A stretch of 64,000 nucleotides of DNA from Ophiobolus disseminans (lineage: Eukaryota > Ascomycota > Dothideomycetes > Pleosporales > Phaeosphaeriaceae): the NCBI GenBank assembly GCA_010093685.1, contig MU006226.1, forward strand, positions 198,964 through 262,963, in the 5' to 3' direction. This document shows positions 1 to 11,237 of the stretch, piece by piece. The notes beneath the pieces are model-generated. The model was not told the DNA's origin. It saw only the letters and a list, made by a program, of their open reading frames with translations, and searched no databases. Both the position numbers and the translations under genes were made by a program. Every line of letters begins with the position of its first letter. The stretch's first letter is position 1.

Positions 1-33
1 CTCGTGTGTGATTTGTATGTGGACGGCACGCAC

Positions 34-2219
34 ATCAGCTTTCTTCAATGAGGGCGCATCGTTCACGCCGTCTCCAGTCATGGCGACGAGGTAGCCACGC
101 TGTTGTAAGATCTCTGCGCACGAGGTTAGTGCGTGTCCAAACTTCAAATATGTAAATCAACTAACCTATCACGTTGTATTTGTGCTGCGGGAACACTTCA
201 GCAAACCCGTTGGCAGCCTCCACGAAGTCGTAGACCTCACTACCTGGCATCTCACCACCGCCTCCCAGACCAAGCTTCTCTGCATCGAAGATGTTGGTCC
301 CCAGACCGAGCTGACGCGATGTCTCACGCGCAATACCAACGGCATCGCCAGTGAGCATTTTGATCGACAAGCCCAATGTCTTTGCTTCGTTAATGGTGCG
401 GAACGTGTCGTGCCGGGGTGGATCTGAGCAAGGCATTATACCGAGAATCTCCCAGTTGCTGTTCTCTCGCTTGCGAGCAATGCCGAGCGAACGAAAGCCA
501 CGGGTCGCGAATTCCGCCACTTTGTTCTTGTACGCTTCAGCAACCTCTGCAGGCACCTCATGGTCTTCCTCGACCATACGCAAGACGAACAAAGGAGCAC
601 CCTTGACGCAGGTTATGCGCTCGCCCTGCGGAGACTCTACGACAGCTCGGACTTTCTTTGAGACTGGGTCAAAGGGATAGAATTGCACGACCTTGTATCT
701 ACCTAGGGTGAAGCGCGGGGTTAGTGATGTTCCATAAATGACTTTAGGTAGGTTTCCACATACTGAGGACGTTCTTGGCCCGCGGATAATACCTCAATGA
801 TTTCAAGAAGGCTTTGTCGATAGCATCGATGCCCTTCTTCTTACGCGATGCCGCCAGACAAGCAGTGAGCATAAGGTCATCAGGCTCGACACCTGCAACT
901 GTGTATGGTTCAGCTAACGAGAGCTTGTTCTGGGTGAGTGTGCCAGTTTTGTCGGAACAGAGGATCTCAACGCCAGCCAAGGATTCGATGGCAGACAGCT
1001 TCTGAACAATGGCTTTCTTCTTTGCGAGATAAGCAGCACCAACAGCCATGGTAGTCGTTACGACTGCTGGTAAGCCGACAGGGACGCCAACTATCGTTAT
1101 CGCAAGCGTGAACTTCAGGATGGTTACAATGTCGTTGGATCGATAGAAAGAGCTGATCCAAACGACGAGCAGCGTGACAATGACCAGGACTAATAAAGTT
1201 GTTCCAATGTCGTGGAGAACCTGAGTGAAGTGACCGGTTCCAGCGGAGGCGCTTGCTACGAGAGAAGCCGCTCGCCCTACAAAAGTCGAGTCGCCGGTTG
1301 CTGTGATGACTACGAAAGCCTCACCACGCTTGACGGCGGAAGATGCATAGCACGTATCATTCTTGTGCTTGTCGACTGCAAGCGACTCGCCGGTGATCCC
1401 AGACTGGTCGACCTGAAGGAAGGCATCTTGCGTAACGATGCGGCCATCTGCTGGAACAATAGTGCCCTCTTCCACTTGGAGGATATCGCCAGGTACAACG
1501 TCAGGGGCCTCTATCTCTATCAAAACGCCGTCTCGAAGTACAGTGGCCTTGAGCGCAAGTGTTTTCTTCAGTTCGTCGACGATGTTGCCGGCCTGGTACT
1601 CTTGTATGAAGCCAACGCACGCGTTCAGTAGGAGCAATCCACATATGACGCCGAAGTCGACCCAATCTTGAAGACCAGCGGCGAGAATAGCGGCCGCCTC
1701 CATAACAGTCTGGATGGGTCCAACGAAGAACATGAGGAACTTGACGAAGAGGTTCTCCTTCTCCTCTATTCAGAATTAGCAACGGGTCGGATGCCTCCCG
1801 GTAGTCCACACACCTTTCATTTGGTTGTAGCCATATTTCTTCCGCCGGGCTAGCACCTCAGCGGAGTTAAGTCCCATCCGTGTGTCTGTTTGGAGAAGCT
1901 CCTCTGGAATGACCCTCGCTCCGCCTGGCGTGTCGGCTTCCTCCTCTTCATAGTAATCAGCTTCACCGCCATCCTGCGACTCTAACTCTTCGATTAATGC
2001 ATCAAGATCCTCGTCTTCCTCATCTTCTTCGTAATCGTAGTCTTCTTCGTTCCTGGACATTCGTTTCTCGCTGACATAATCATGCTTGTCGGGGTATTGG
2101 GCACCGGACCCGTTCGCGACCGCACCACCGTTATTGTACTATACATATCAACCTCGGTCGCTTGGAAAACGCGAATGAATGTAGGAACCAGGGGTCAGGG
2201 CTAGCCTTACTTCAGCCAT
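34..2219 (-). CDS. pma1: Plasma membrane H+-ATPase (Pma1), 5' part
   Basis: P-type (IIIA) proton pump that uses ATP to energise the plasma membrane for secondary transport. Exons (minus): 2219-2211, 2138-1814, 1765-764, 702-166, 113-34; the next donor (GTGCGT) is at 33 and the rest lies off the left edge. All phases agree, giving 651 residues of an expected ~1000. The N-terminal cytosolic region is very acidic (runs of E/D at ~35-50), followed by the first membrane hairpin, the TGES actuator motif, the phosphorylation motif SDKTGTLT (Asp near residue 383), the KGAP nucleotide-binding segment and the TGDGVNDAP hinge. The first exon is only 9 bases (Met-Ala-Glu); starting at the internal Met at 2060 instead would drop 29 residues that look coding and resemble other filamentous-fungal Pma1 N-termini. 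One variation is seen: the usual QSALTGES is QSGITGES. Identity is near certain; the micro-exon is a model. Confidence 0.96.
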
Positions 2220-3287
2220 TGTGGTCGTAGCTTCGGGTTTTGTATTAAAGTGGTGACATGTATTGGTATTGCGATAGTACTGTTGCGGTGTTTATTGTAG
2301 AAAAAGCCCAATGAGTTGAATGACAGAAATCACGAATAGCAAAAGTAGGCCTGCAAGTGCGGTCAGTGGTGTTCACTTTCCTCTCCAATGATGGATGGTC
2401 CGTGCACGTGGGAGACCAGCTCAAACAACACGCGAAATTTACGAGGCAGGAGCTTCAGGGTGGTCTACATACCGTGTCAAAAGGTATGCGAGATACGTCG
2501 CGTATTGCAACTGTTGCAGTCGATGGCGCGCGCGCCTAGCGATCGTGGGGTGGGAGGACGGCGAAGCTCCTGGAGAGTAAGTAGGAGGCTGACAAGGGCT
2601 GTGGAGCCACAGAGATGCACATGATGATCTTAGCCCGATGTGGCCTCAAGGATTCGAATCGAAAGCCTGGCCACTGGCATGGCAGCAAGCAGGCTGCAGT
2701 GCGGTTAAGAAGAGGTTGAGATCCGCCTTTATTTGGCCCCGGTCGGCTTGGCTTTGTCAATCACATCCGCGGACATTCTGTACGCAACGACAACCACAAT
2801 CGCGTACGAACCGAAGAACTCAGACCTCCATGAAGCTCGAACACTTTTAGTTGTTTTCTTTAGGTTCGTGCGTAAGTCGGCAGTGGGTAACGTAATTATT
2901 TGTACGTATGGTCAATCTTTGTATTTTTTATGCGACACGTGGTACAGCTACATTGTGCGGTGCCTGTCCTAGTTATGACCGTGAACCCCACGACTGAACC
3001 CCACGCAGACAAGACCACTGCTGTAGAGCTTGGCGCCAACCATTGTTCAAACCTAAGAAGCATTTCAAAATCTAGAATAATATTCTTTTGCTCATTAACC
3101 TACAATACTGTTCTACATATTGACAGCAGGTCTTGTGCGATCAAAAGGACAAGAACAGGCGGACTCTTGCGGTTGAGTGAAAATGGTCGTTCTGTCGGCG
3201 AAGCGGCGTGAAGGCTGCAGTGATACTGTGGTGAAGCGGTGTTTGTAGAGACTGCCGCTGCTAAATGCCCGTGATCATATTTGTCCG
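2220..3287. other. Intergenic: upstream of pma1, downstream of the next minus gene
   Basis: This stretch presumably holds the pma1 promoter and 5' leader, next to 2220. No convincing coding frame is visible. At 2640-2700 there is a tRNA-like B-box resemblance (GATTCGAATCC on the minus strand) but no T-stem or acceptor pairing. Confidence 0.5.
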
Positions 3288-4367
3288 TTACCAAATGTCA
3301 TCCACGTCTTCATACCTATCGCGGACCGGTGGTATAGAAGCTAGTTCTTCAACCTCGTACCATATTTGCTCATGTTCATCACTTGTATAGCCCCAATCGT
3401 CCCAAAGATTATCCCGACGAATTTTCCATTTTCTGCTCTCAAACCTCTTCTGCATGTCAGTTGCTTTGACAGCATCTAGCTGAGGTTGCGTGATATCTAC
3501 ACCGCGTTCTCGTTTCGCATGTACTAGTAGTGGTGTGTTTGAAGCAATGCTGGAGGTGTAACCGAGGTCATCAAAACCATGCAGATCTCTTGAGGTCGCT
3601 TGTTCGTTACAGAGATCTCGTTTTTGAGGGTCGAGAACGGAGGCGATTGGTCGCTGTTGATGGGCACGATACATCTGGATTCGAGCCCTAGGTTCTGTGT
3701 CGTCTTCTGACAATCGATTCTTCATGGGACGGCGTGGAAGGTTGGAGTGCGAGATATCGTCATATAGCCCAGACCGCGAATAAGATCCGTTGATCATGAA
3801 TACTAGCAGGTTCGAAGTCGGCACGATATAGAAAAGCTCTCGCCAACCGGTACTACGCTTAATTAACATCCAAATTGAGTTATAGTCGTGTGCCTCATAG
3901 CCCAAGTCTGAGTAGATAGTGAGGCTGTCGAGGTGAAGTCCAGCCAGGATTCGGAAGACTGAATCGTTTCGATACGTCGGAGTGCGAAAGCCATTCAGAC
4001 GCTGAACATGTACATCGTTATTCAGACGAAGGTGTCGAATCTTCGGAATGAGCTGCGATAGTGACGAGAGCTTGTTGAGCATGCTCCTAGCATCATGGAA
4101 GTTGAACAAGACGTAGTTCATCCACATGTTTCGAGTTTCGGCGTGTATTTGTTGACATACACCGCGCAACGCGAGGGAGTGCTGTGCGGGAATAATGTGG
4201 TGTTTGCATCTGTAGACCCCCGAAACCTTGCGTGAGAGCAGATCAAATCTCTCACCATAGCTCAATCTCGTAGATGTGAATACGATGACGTAAATTTGAT
4301 CCCGAAGTTCTTGTGGCAGTCGAAGGAATCGACTGTCTCCTTTTTTTGTTGCCATCTCTGCGCCCAT
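3288..4367 (-). CDS. 2EXR/F-box-like fungal protein
   Basis: Single-exon protein of 359 residues. The N-terminal segment (about residues 12-80) has the pattern F-L-R-L-P-x-E-L-R-D-x-I-Y followed by a L-R-G-V-C-x-x-I-H-x-E-T-R block, which is typical of the 2EXR/F-box-like domain found in many fungal proteins of unknown function. The remainder has scattered leucine-rich stretches and a polar C-terminus and is not recognised. An alternative in-frame Met four codons downstream could be the real start. It is divergently oriented to the F-box-like gene beginning at 4652, with 284 bp between the starts, so they may share a promoter. Family function (substrate adaptor or protein-protein interaction) is inference only. 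Confidence 0.75.
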   Translation of the reverse strand: MGAEMATKKGDSRFLRLPQELRDQIYVIVFTSTRLSYGERFDLLSRKVSGVYRCKHHIIPAQHSLALRGVCQQIHAETRNMWMNYVLFNFHDARSMLNKLSSLSQLIPKIRHLRLNNDVHVQRLNGFRTPTYRNDSVFRILAGLHLDSLTIYSDLGYEAHDYNSIWMLIKRSTGWRELFYIVPTSNLLVFMINGSYSRSGLYDDISHSNLPRRPMKNRLSEDDTEPRARIQMYRAHQQRPIASVLDPQKRDLCNEQATSRDLHGFDDLGYTSSIASNTPLLVHAKRERGVDITQPQLDAVKATDMQKRFESRKWKIRRDNLWDDWGYTSDEHEQIWYEVEELASIPPVRDRYEDVDDIW

Positions 4368-4651
4368 TCGCTTCGCTGCAATGCTCGATAGGGCGAGTAC
4401 GAATGATAAACCAGAATTTTATCGCGACGGGGTTCGACGATGTAGCAAAGTTGTTGTACAATCTCAGTTGGAGTGTGCATCGTCTGAGGTCGAGAACGAC
4501 AAGCGGGGCTGTTCCGAATGGTCAGTGCGGTGCAGATCACGTCCGCCGGCGCTGCCTGAACTGCAACACGCCCTTCATAAGCATTATAATCCTGCCATCT
4601 TTCCATCCATTAGATGGACCTAAAAACACTACCGTCAAATAAATTGGCAAA

Positions 4652-5854
4652 ATGTCTGACGATTCGATATATCGGCCACGCGCCTCTTTCCATTTCATGA
4701 ATCTTCCAGCAGATGTGCAATGCCTCATCCTAAGCAACGTGGACCTCCATACCCTGAAGAGTCTGATAAAAGCAATTCCAAGCGCAAGACAGTTGTACTT
4801 CAAGTATTCGTCGAGCATTTTGCAGGGTTCGACAGCTTTGATGGGTCTTCAAATTCGCAATCTTCTGCTGACCGTATACAGTCTCGTGTCCACCATAAAA
4901 TCTGTCGACACATATCCCACACCAGACCTTGACGACATGGGAACATTCCTCAAACAGAACTTGGACACCGAGAAACCAAGAAGGATCGACCTCATCAAGT
5001 CCCATCCACTGGGTGCACTCCAAATGATGTGCGAAATCGACAGGGAAGTTGTCGGCCTCGCTCGGGACTACGCCAACGACATTTATGGAAATGCATGTCG
5101 TCGCGATAACCCTGGTGCTGTTCTACCACCACTACAGCTCTCAGGAACCGAGTTTCACAGGCTGAAGCGCGCATTTTATCGCCTCAAGCTCTTCGGTGTT
5201 CTGTTCTACAACTACGCCGACCGCTTCCATGTCGACTTAAAGGCATCTTATGCTACATTCTTCACTCGACTCAGCTTGTTCGAAATCGATGAACTCGTCA
5301 CGGCATATCAGTTTGCTTTGCGAGTGCGCCACTACTTCAAGTCACCGTCTGTACATCAAGGATGTTTGTACTCTGGGTCAAAGCCATGGACGAACAGCGA
5401 CCCTTTTAATTGCGAGATATGTCGCGGACTGTACACCATACACACCGGCGAAGAAGTCGTGGACTCGTATCCCTGGATGCGACGGAGTGCACAGCCTTTC
5501 TGGTACACTGTCCATTACGACTTCATTCACTACGATGGATTGTGGGCGGAATCCGATCTTTGCAGGCCGTTTCCGATCAAGGCATGGTGTGATATGCCGG
5601 AAGCCAATGAGCCGAGTGCAGGATGGTCCCTGTGGAACGAGTATTATAAATGCTCCAATCGTAGAGTCTCCGGACAAACGTACGTGAACGCATTCAGGAT
5701 CCTCGGTTACTGCTTTTGGGATGACAAGAGGCTAAGAGGATGGGGCAACATGTTTGGACAAGCATGGGTGTCAGAAGAAAGAAGACGATCCTACCATTTG
5801 TGGTGTACTATATGTCGTTCGCAGGGTTCTATGGGGTACTGTCGTCATCCGTGA
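4652..5854 (+). CDS. F-box-like domain protein
   Basis: Single-exon protein of 400 residues. Residues about 13-50 have an F-box-like pattern (F-x-x-M-N-L-P-A-D-V-x-x-L-I-L-S-N-V-D, then a helix rich in L and a S-A-R-x-L-Y-x-x-Y tail). The rest resembles the large Pezizomycotina-specific group of F-box-like proteins whose C-terminal regions carry tryptophan- and cysteine-containing stretches (a C-E-I-C-R-G motif near residue 260), but no named domain is recognised. F-box proteins usually recruit substrates to SCF ubiquitin ligases; that role here is family inference. The ATG at 4652 lies 284 bp from the divergent 2EXR-like gene. No intron is needed. Confidence 0.78.
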   Translation: MSDDSIYRPRASFHFMNLPADVQCLILSNVDLHTLKSLIKAIPSARQLYFKYSSSILQGSTALMGLQIRNLLLTVYSLVSTIKSVDTYPTPDLDDMGTFLKQNLDTEKPRRIDLIKSHPLGALQMMCEIDREVVGLARDYANDIYGNACRRDNPGAVLPPLQLSGTEFHRLKRAFYRLKLFGVLFYNYADRFHVDLKASYATFFTRLSLFEIDELVTAYQFALRVRHYFKSPSVHQGCLYSGSKPWTNSDPFNCEICRGLYTIHTGEEVVDSYPWMRRSAQPFWYTVHYDFIHYDGLWAESDLCRPFPIKAWCDMPEANEPSAGWSLWNEYYKCSNRRVSGQTYVNAFRILGYCFWDDKRLRGWGNMFGQAWVSEERRRSYHLWCTICRSQGSMGYCRHP

Positions 5855-7873
5855 GAAGAATGGACGCATCAGACGAACGAGGACGGCTGGAGAAGTTGAG
5901 CAGCCTATTGACCTCAGCGACGCAAAGGCCTCAAAGGTAAAACTGGAGGCTCCCATAATTTTGTTGAGGGCAGTAACGCTTTGGAGCCATCGCAAAATGG
6001 CAAGAGACATGCAGTGATGGTATACGAAATGGAGCGTCGAGGTGAGCCGATCAGCGCGGTAACACATGCACTGTAGCGCAGTAATTCCGCTTAACTAACA
6101 AGACGGTCGCGTTTACACTTGAGCAATCAAGGTAAAAGATAGCTTCATGGCTAGGTGAGAGGACTCTTTCTATTTCATGTTGAGTCTGTCGTCCTGAGTT
6201 GTGAACGTTATGAGACAGGCGTTGACCGTCACCTCGCCGTTGAGGAGCCAACACAACTAGTACATGAGAGCCTCACTTAAATCTGGGCGCGGCAACGAAT
6301 GAAGTCACGCGATGAGGGTGACATCTGTTCGCATACTATTGTGTCCTGTCTATCATGACTGTGCGCGACTTCGCGCGTCATGAAGAGCCACCACCACAAG
6401 GTACGCAGTGCCTACTTGGAAGAGCTGGTTACCGGGGCAGAGTTGAGTCACGAGTGCTCGCACTGCAATGCGTTATGTTGAACACTCGGCGATATTGTAA
6501 GTGCATCGCATATTTTCTTCTTCAAGTTCGACCCGATGGGTGCGAAGCTCAACGAAAAAAGAGGAGGAATTGAGACAAACTTGCGCAAGTTCAGAGCCTC
6601 GAGGATCAGTAACGAGCTTGCGCAAGTACATAACCTCGCTCGCACAGCAAGTGTGGAGCATGCAGTAGGCATAGCCTCTCAGCTGCGTTGGCATGAGGCC
6701 ATCGGATGACGTGCACCGGTATGGTATCATGCGATAAGACAAGTTCGTTCATCGTTGCTGCTGCAGTACCTGAGATGGTCAGTCAAAGAGACAGAAGAGG
6801 AGGAGGGGCTGAACTTACCGGCCACCCCGAAGGAATCACAATTGTAAGCTTGTTGTCGGAACTCTCAAAGAAGCCCCCAGTTGGATGGCGGGTCCGTTAT
6901 CTAGTTTTTGTCGACTTAAGAGCCACTCTCCCATGGCGGATGCCTCGGGAGAGCCTCTGGTATCCAACACCGAGCCATGTTGTGCTCCCGCTCAGCACCT
7001 AAAAGGGACCGGAACAAGCCATGCAGTACTAAGCAGCAAATGCCATGGACCATATGATTTTGTCAGCCTGGCACCTTAGTTCACATGGTACACTGTGGAC
7101 TGCATCTCCACGTGACTCTTAGTCACTGGCTCACTCATCATATTGTGTATATAATCGCTCTATGTAGCTCTCTCAACACAACAACCTTCTTCTCACTTTT
7201 GCCCTGTCTCCTACATCCGACAGGTTTGTCAAGAAGCTGCCAGCAGCGACCAATATCGCAGGCATGTAACATCCGCGGGCGATGACGCGACACCCACCCG
7301 GAGCTCGCTCAGATACCGGGTAAACCCCTGCCGCAGAGTACCGCATGTTGCCTCCATTAGCAAAGATAGAACCATTCAGGCGGCCCGAGGTGCCTGGAGC
7401 GCTATTCTCAGGAGAGCTTGAGGAGAAAGCCAGCTGCAAATTTCTGCTGAGTCATATAAAGCACGTGTGCGTTAGGCGACAGCTCGGGCGCCGTTAATCG
7501 AGGAGGGGGACGATGAGGTGAAAACGAGATTGTCAGTGTTGTGTGGCTGTCTGGAACCTTCGACGTGGTGAAGGAGAGTACTTGTGAACGCGGAGTGAGG
7601 ACCCGAACATCAACACCAGACTCCCGTCCGTAACACTCTAGAGACACCTCAAGCGAGAATGAGGAACACTAAATCAAGTATTTACACGTTGTGAGTATCA
7701 TCGGCTCCTTACACCGCAGTCTCCGGATTGACGTTCCCTCAGCGACACCTCTGTATACGCTACAAATAGCTGACGTCAACGATAAACGAGTCCGATCTAT
7801 CACAACATCGCCGAAAGTCGTGCTCGACGCAAAACCAGTTCACTGACTATCACTCACCCACACCCGCAACAAC
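5855..7873. other. About 2 kb without a recognisable gene
   Basis: Only short, unconvincing frames occur on either strand (the longest under 100 codons), with no family resemblance. A pyrimidine-rich stretch at about 7850-7870 directly precedes the broken F-box gene and could be its leader. Nothing else was recognised. Confidence 0.5.
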
Positions 7874-9321
7874 ATGGCAGACGACTCAGCATCCGATGCA
7901 CCTCTATTCACGAGACTGCCCAATGAGCTGCTCGATGCAGTCACCAGCCATCTCGACAAGGCGTCCCTCTGCTCCTTCGCGTTGACCAGCAAGAGAATGA
8001 TTGCTTCGGCGACCGATGCCCTCTACATGCAATACAACAACAGCGACCCGCCCTCCGTTGCGCCATTTGCTCTCTTCCTCTGTACCTTGTGCGATCGGCT
8101 TGACCTTGCCGCAAAAGTCAAGATGGTCCACATTCGAGGTTAGCGATCAGAGTTTGAGATAGCTTCAGGCGCTGCATGGCGGGTCGATACTGTACCTAAG
8201 AACGAGAAGGCTACAACCAAAGTACTCAAGGAAGGGGGAGACCCTTTGAGTTCATCCGACAACTTTACAAAGTTTGTGGAGGCTGCTGTGAAGGCTAAAA
8301 TGATGGAAAAGCGCGAGTCGTATCCCGTTACTCCGCTAAAGGATCATACTAAGTGGTATACCACGCTGAGGACCGAGCGTGACTTTGTGCGACTGCTTGG
8401 CCACGGAGTCGAAGATGCCCATGTCCTCCTTATGCTTGCGCTTCTCCTTCAGCTGCAGTCTCTCATCGTGGACGCACTGCCACCATATCCAACTCTCGAC
8501 TGGCATCTGTTCTTTTCGCGCACAGGCACGGCTCTTCGCTCTCTACGCTACCTGGCCCTCTTCGGTACATGTACTACGGCCCGCGGGCCTTCCGTCGGGA
8601 TCAATCTCGGCATTCTAGACATGCTTCCCGATCTACAAGAAGTGCATATGATCGATCTGAACGTAGCCTTCGATAAGAAAGGAGCTAAAGTATTTCTTTC
8701 GAAGAATATCGAGAGTGTGACTTTCACGAATTGCGCGATCGATCTCAACTCGCTGAAGAAAGTGCTGGTCAATCAGCAACTCAACGCATTTCGCTATGGA
8801 CCTGGCGTGGGACCAAAACGCTTCAAGACGGAGGATTACTTTTCGGCAGATAGTCTTTCTGAACTACTCACTTCGTCGAGGTAGTCGCTTAAGAGCCTAT
8901 GCTTATATTCAACACTTCCCGACAAGCGGTATGCATTCAAAGAGTTCGAACACATCACCTACATGGAGATGTCACAGCCTGGCTTTCTGTCCTGCTCTCC
9001 TGGAGAAGATGATCCCGCTACGATCGCGTCCCATTTGCGAAGACGGATCCCAGCCTCCCTAGAGAAGCTATCATTACGCTTTCTTCCTTTTGACTCCAAG
9101 CTTGACACGATCCTCGAGCAAATAACTCGACTCAAGGCTGAAGGCGAGCTGAAGAGCCTCAATCATGTTGAACTCCTCTTCAGTCGCTCATTTCCGTAAG
9201 CAGTAAACCCTTCGATGGGTTGGACTCGACACCCTTACCTGAAGCGTCCATTCTAGAGAAGGTGGGTGGTCTCTTCGAGAAGGCTGGCATCCAGCTCGAC
9301 ATAGCTCAGATTGGCGGCTGA
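7874..9321 (+). pseudogene. F-box protein gene, apparently broken (two stops, one frameshift)
   Basis: The start is clear: an N-terminal F-box (residues ~10-50, F-T-R-L-P-N-E-L-L-D-A-V-x-S-H-L-D then L-x-S-F-A-L-T-S-K-R). Reading the same frame on, coding-like sequence continues through TAG at 8141-8143 to 8881, through a second TAG at 8882-8884 to 9195, after which a -1 shift near 9196 restores a tail ending at TGA 9319-9321. The middle part has leucine-rich segments as in F-box/LRR proteins. The first stop could instead lie in a phase-keeping 84-base intron (8139-8222, GTTAGC..AAAG). No phase-compatible acceptor was found for donors at the second stop or the shift, so at least those two look like true lesions. 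It may still make the 89-residue F-box fragment. The coding-like sequence is solid; calling it a pseudogene is inference. Confidence 0.65.
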
Positions 9322-10104
9322 GGACTTGACCATTCTTTTCGGGATCAATAAGATGGAGATTTCTTTTCCGGAGTTCAGTGCACACGCACTAGTTCTTCAG
9401 GGTTGATTTGTTGAAGACGCAGATGTTCGGAACGGTGCTCGTGAAGAGATAGCGACAGTCGAATATGTAACGGTGTGTGGAGAGGGGGAGGACTGCGCTG
9501 AATTGACTATCTGAGGTGGGCAGATCCGCTTATATACATGACCGTACATGAGCTGTCCCAACTTGTGCTAGAGAGTAGGTCTGGGCAGAGCCCAAACCGT
9601 TACAGAATATCAATCGGAAATTGATGACCATTGGAGCAGACCATCTTGATAGAACTGGAATGCCATAATACGATTTGAGACTGCAGGTGATACTTGGAAG
9701 AATGCAAAGGCAGGTGCGACTAGGCAGTAATCAAAGCACTTTGTTCTTCACCTTCTCAGACGTTCACGTTCACGCCACAACAACACGCACTACACGATAT
9801 GTTCTCTTTCTACTTGACCAACGATTTGTCTTTACAAGAGTTATTTTAAGATAATTAAATCTGAGTGTCATGACTAACCTACGGAAAGTTTAGCCGACGT
9901 GCAGCAAGCCGGTCCTAAGGCGCCGCCACCTGGCTTGCTCTTCAGCCTCATTTCTTGGCCAGGCACTACCGTACAACTTAGGATAAGAGCGGCGGCTTTC
10001 CCCTGCATCTCGTACGCTCAAGCTCAGCCTTGCCATTATCGCAAGTGTTTCACACCAACAATCACGAGAAGTCAGGTGTTCTCGCCTCCGATCTACGCCA
10101 CGTC
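9322..10104. other. Intergenic region
   Basis: AT-richer towards 9780-9880. No gene, repeat or RNA was recognised. The end nearest 10105 presumably contains the leader of the membrane-protein gene. Confidence 0.5.
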
Positions 10105-11025
10105 ATGGTCGCCATCCCCCAACCCGCGCCCATTAGCCCCACCACCCCAGAATCCCCACTTCGCTTTGCCCTCGTCCACGATGCCTACGGCCCCGGACCT
10201 TTCCTCGCCTGGGTACTCGGCGCCTACGCCCTAGTATTCCAACTCTCCGGCCGATCCAACTCCCGCACGCGATTCCGCGTCGTAGACAAAGACCTCTTCG
10301 TCACGCTGTCTTATCCCGTGTTTGCTGGCGGCCATGTCATCAAACTTTTTGCCCAAAATCCAGGCGCAAGAGATAAGATTTGGTGGGTACGAGCATTTGC
10401 GCCGGGGCAAGTTTCGTTAGAAGATACGCAGGCCACTATGGCTATAGAAGCTGCGTGTCGCGTCTGTGTTGCTGCTTTAGTGCTCAACGTCGTTGTCGCG
10501 ACGAAAGTGCGAGAATCAAGACGGCGCAGGCTCGCAACTGTGGCTGCGAGCATTTGGGTGCTGTTTGCTCTGTTGTTTGCTAGTTGTGGGAGTGGGTGGG
10601 TGCAGCTGCTCATGGGTACGATTGGAAGACTTCTTGCAGCTGCGCATTGGCTGGTTTTACCGCTGCTATTGCTACTGCTGTACCTGCTCGCCTATCGGGT
10701 ATTGATTGCACTGTATCGAGCTGTTCGGCGACCGGAGACAAAACGAGATGGAAAGAGATCGGCTAAAGAGATCAGCTTGACGTTGTTATGTGCAGTGTTG
10801 GTGCTTGCTGCGGCAGCTTACTTTTCGTTTGGCCTCTACTACGTACTCACGTGGTTTTTCATCCCGGAAAGCGCTCATTCGCTAGGAGAACCTTTTCAGG
10901 TATTGGCGCTTGTCGTTGGGATTGTGAGCGCGGTTTTGTCTTTGCTTGATTTTTGGAAGCCGGGTCAGCCGGGACATGAAATGTGGAATATGGTAGACAT
11001 TATGCCTGCTCGCACGCCGCCTTGA
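10105..11025 (+). CDS. Hypothetical multi-pass membrane protein
   Basis: Not recognised as a named family. The start chosen is the ATG at 10105 (M-V-A-I-P-Q-P), giving 306 residues; an in-frame ATG at 10030 would add 25 residues that look like leader sequence. About six hydrophobic segments are visible: ~34-52, ~110-135, ~145-165, ~175-205, a helix with A-A-A-A-Y-F-S-F-G-L-Y-Y, and one near the C-terminus (V-L-A-L-V-V-G-I-V-S-A). Basic clusters (R-R-R-R and K-R-D-G-K-R) lie between helices as cytosolic loops. Single exon; its 3' end faces the convergent MFS gene (212 bp gap). Location in a membrane is well supported by the sequence; function is unknown. Confidence 0.7.
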   Translation: MVAIPQPAPISPTTPESPLRFALVHDAYGPGPFLAWVLGAYALVFQLSGRSNSRTRFRVVDKDLFVTLSYPVFAGGHVIKLFAQNPGARDKIWWVRAFAPGQVSLEDTQATMAIEAACRVCVAALVLNVVVATKVRESRRRRLATVAASIWVLFALLFASCGSGWVQLLMGTIGRLLAAAHWLVLPLLLLLLYLLAYRVLIALYRAVRRPETKRDGKRSAKEISLTLLCAVLVLAAAAYFSFGLYYVLTWFFIPESAHSLGEPFQVLALVVGIVSAVLSLLDFWKPGQPGHEMWNMVDIMPARTPP

Positions 11026-11237
11026 CGAGCAAGTGTACATATTCACCATTGCTTTTTAACTGAGCGAGCTGATCGCTTCTTGAAACTCTTAGCGCAAAGA
11101 GCTCATATGGCACCTGGTGCATTATATTTACATTCCTAAAAAGGTGCGCACAATTCGTTGAAAATGCTACTAGGATGCGGCGGCCACTCTGCTCCGTCGA
11201 ACCAATCTCACTAAGTGCTCTCAATAGCGCTCCACCT

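Noticed and set aside
2620..2720. tRNA-like stretch (GATTCGAATCC on the minus strand, GGTTAAGA on the plus strand)
   Set aside because: The bases flanking the would-be T-loop do not pair, no acceptor stem matches at 70-90 bases distance, and no D-arm is in the right place.
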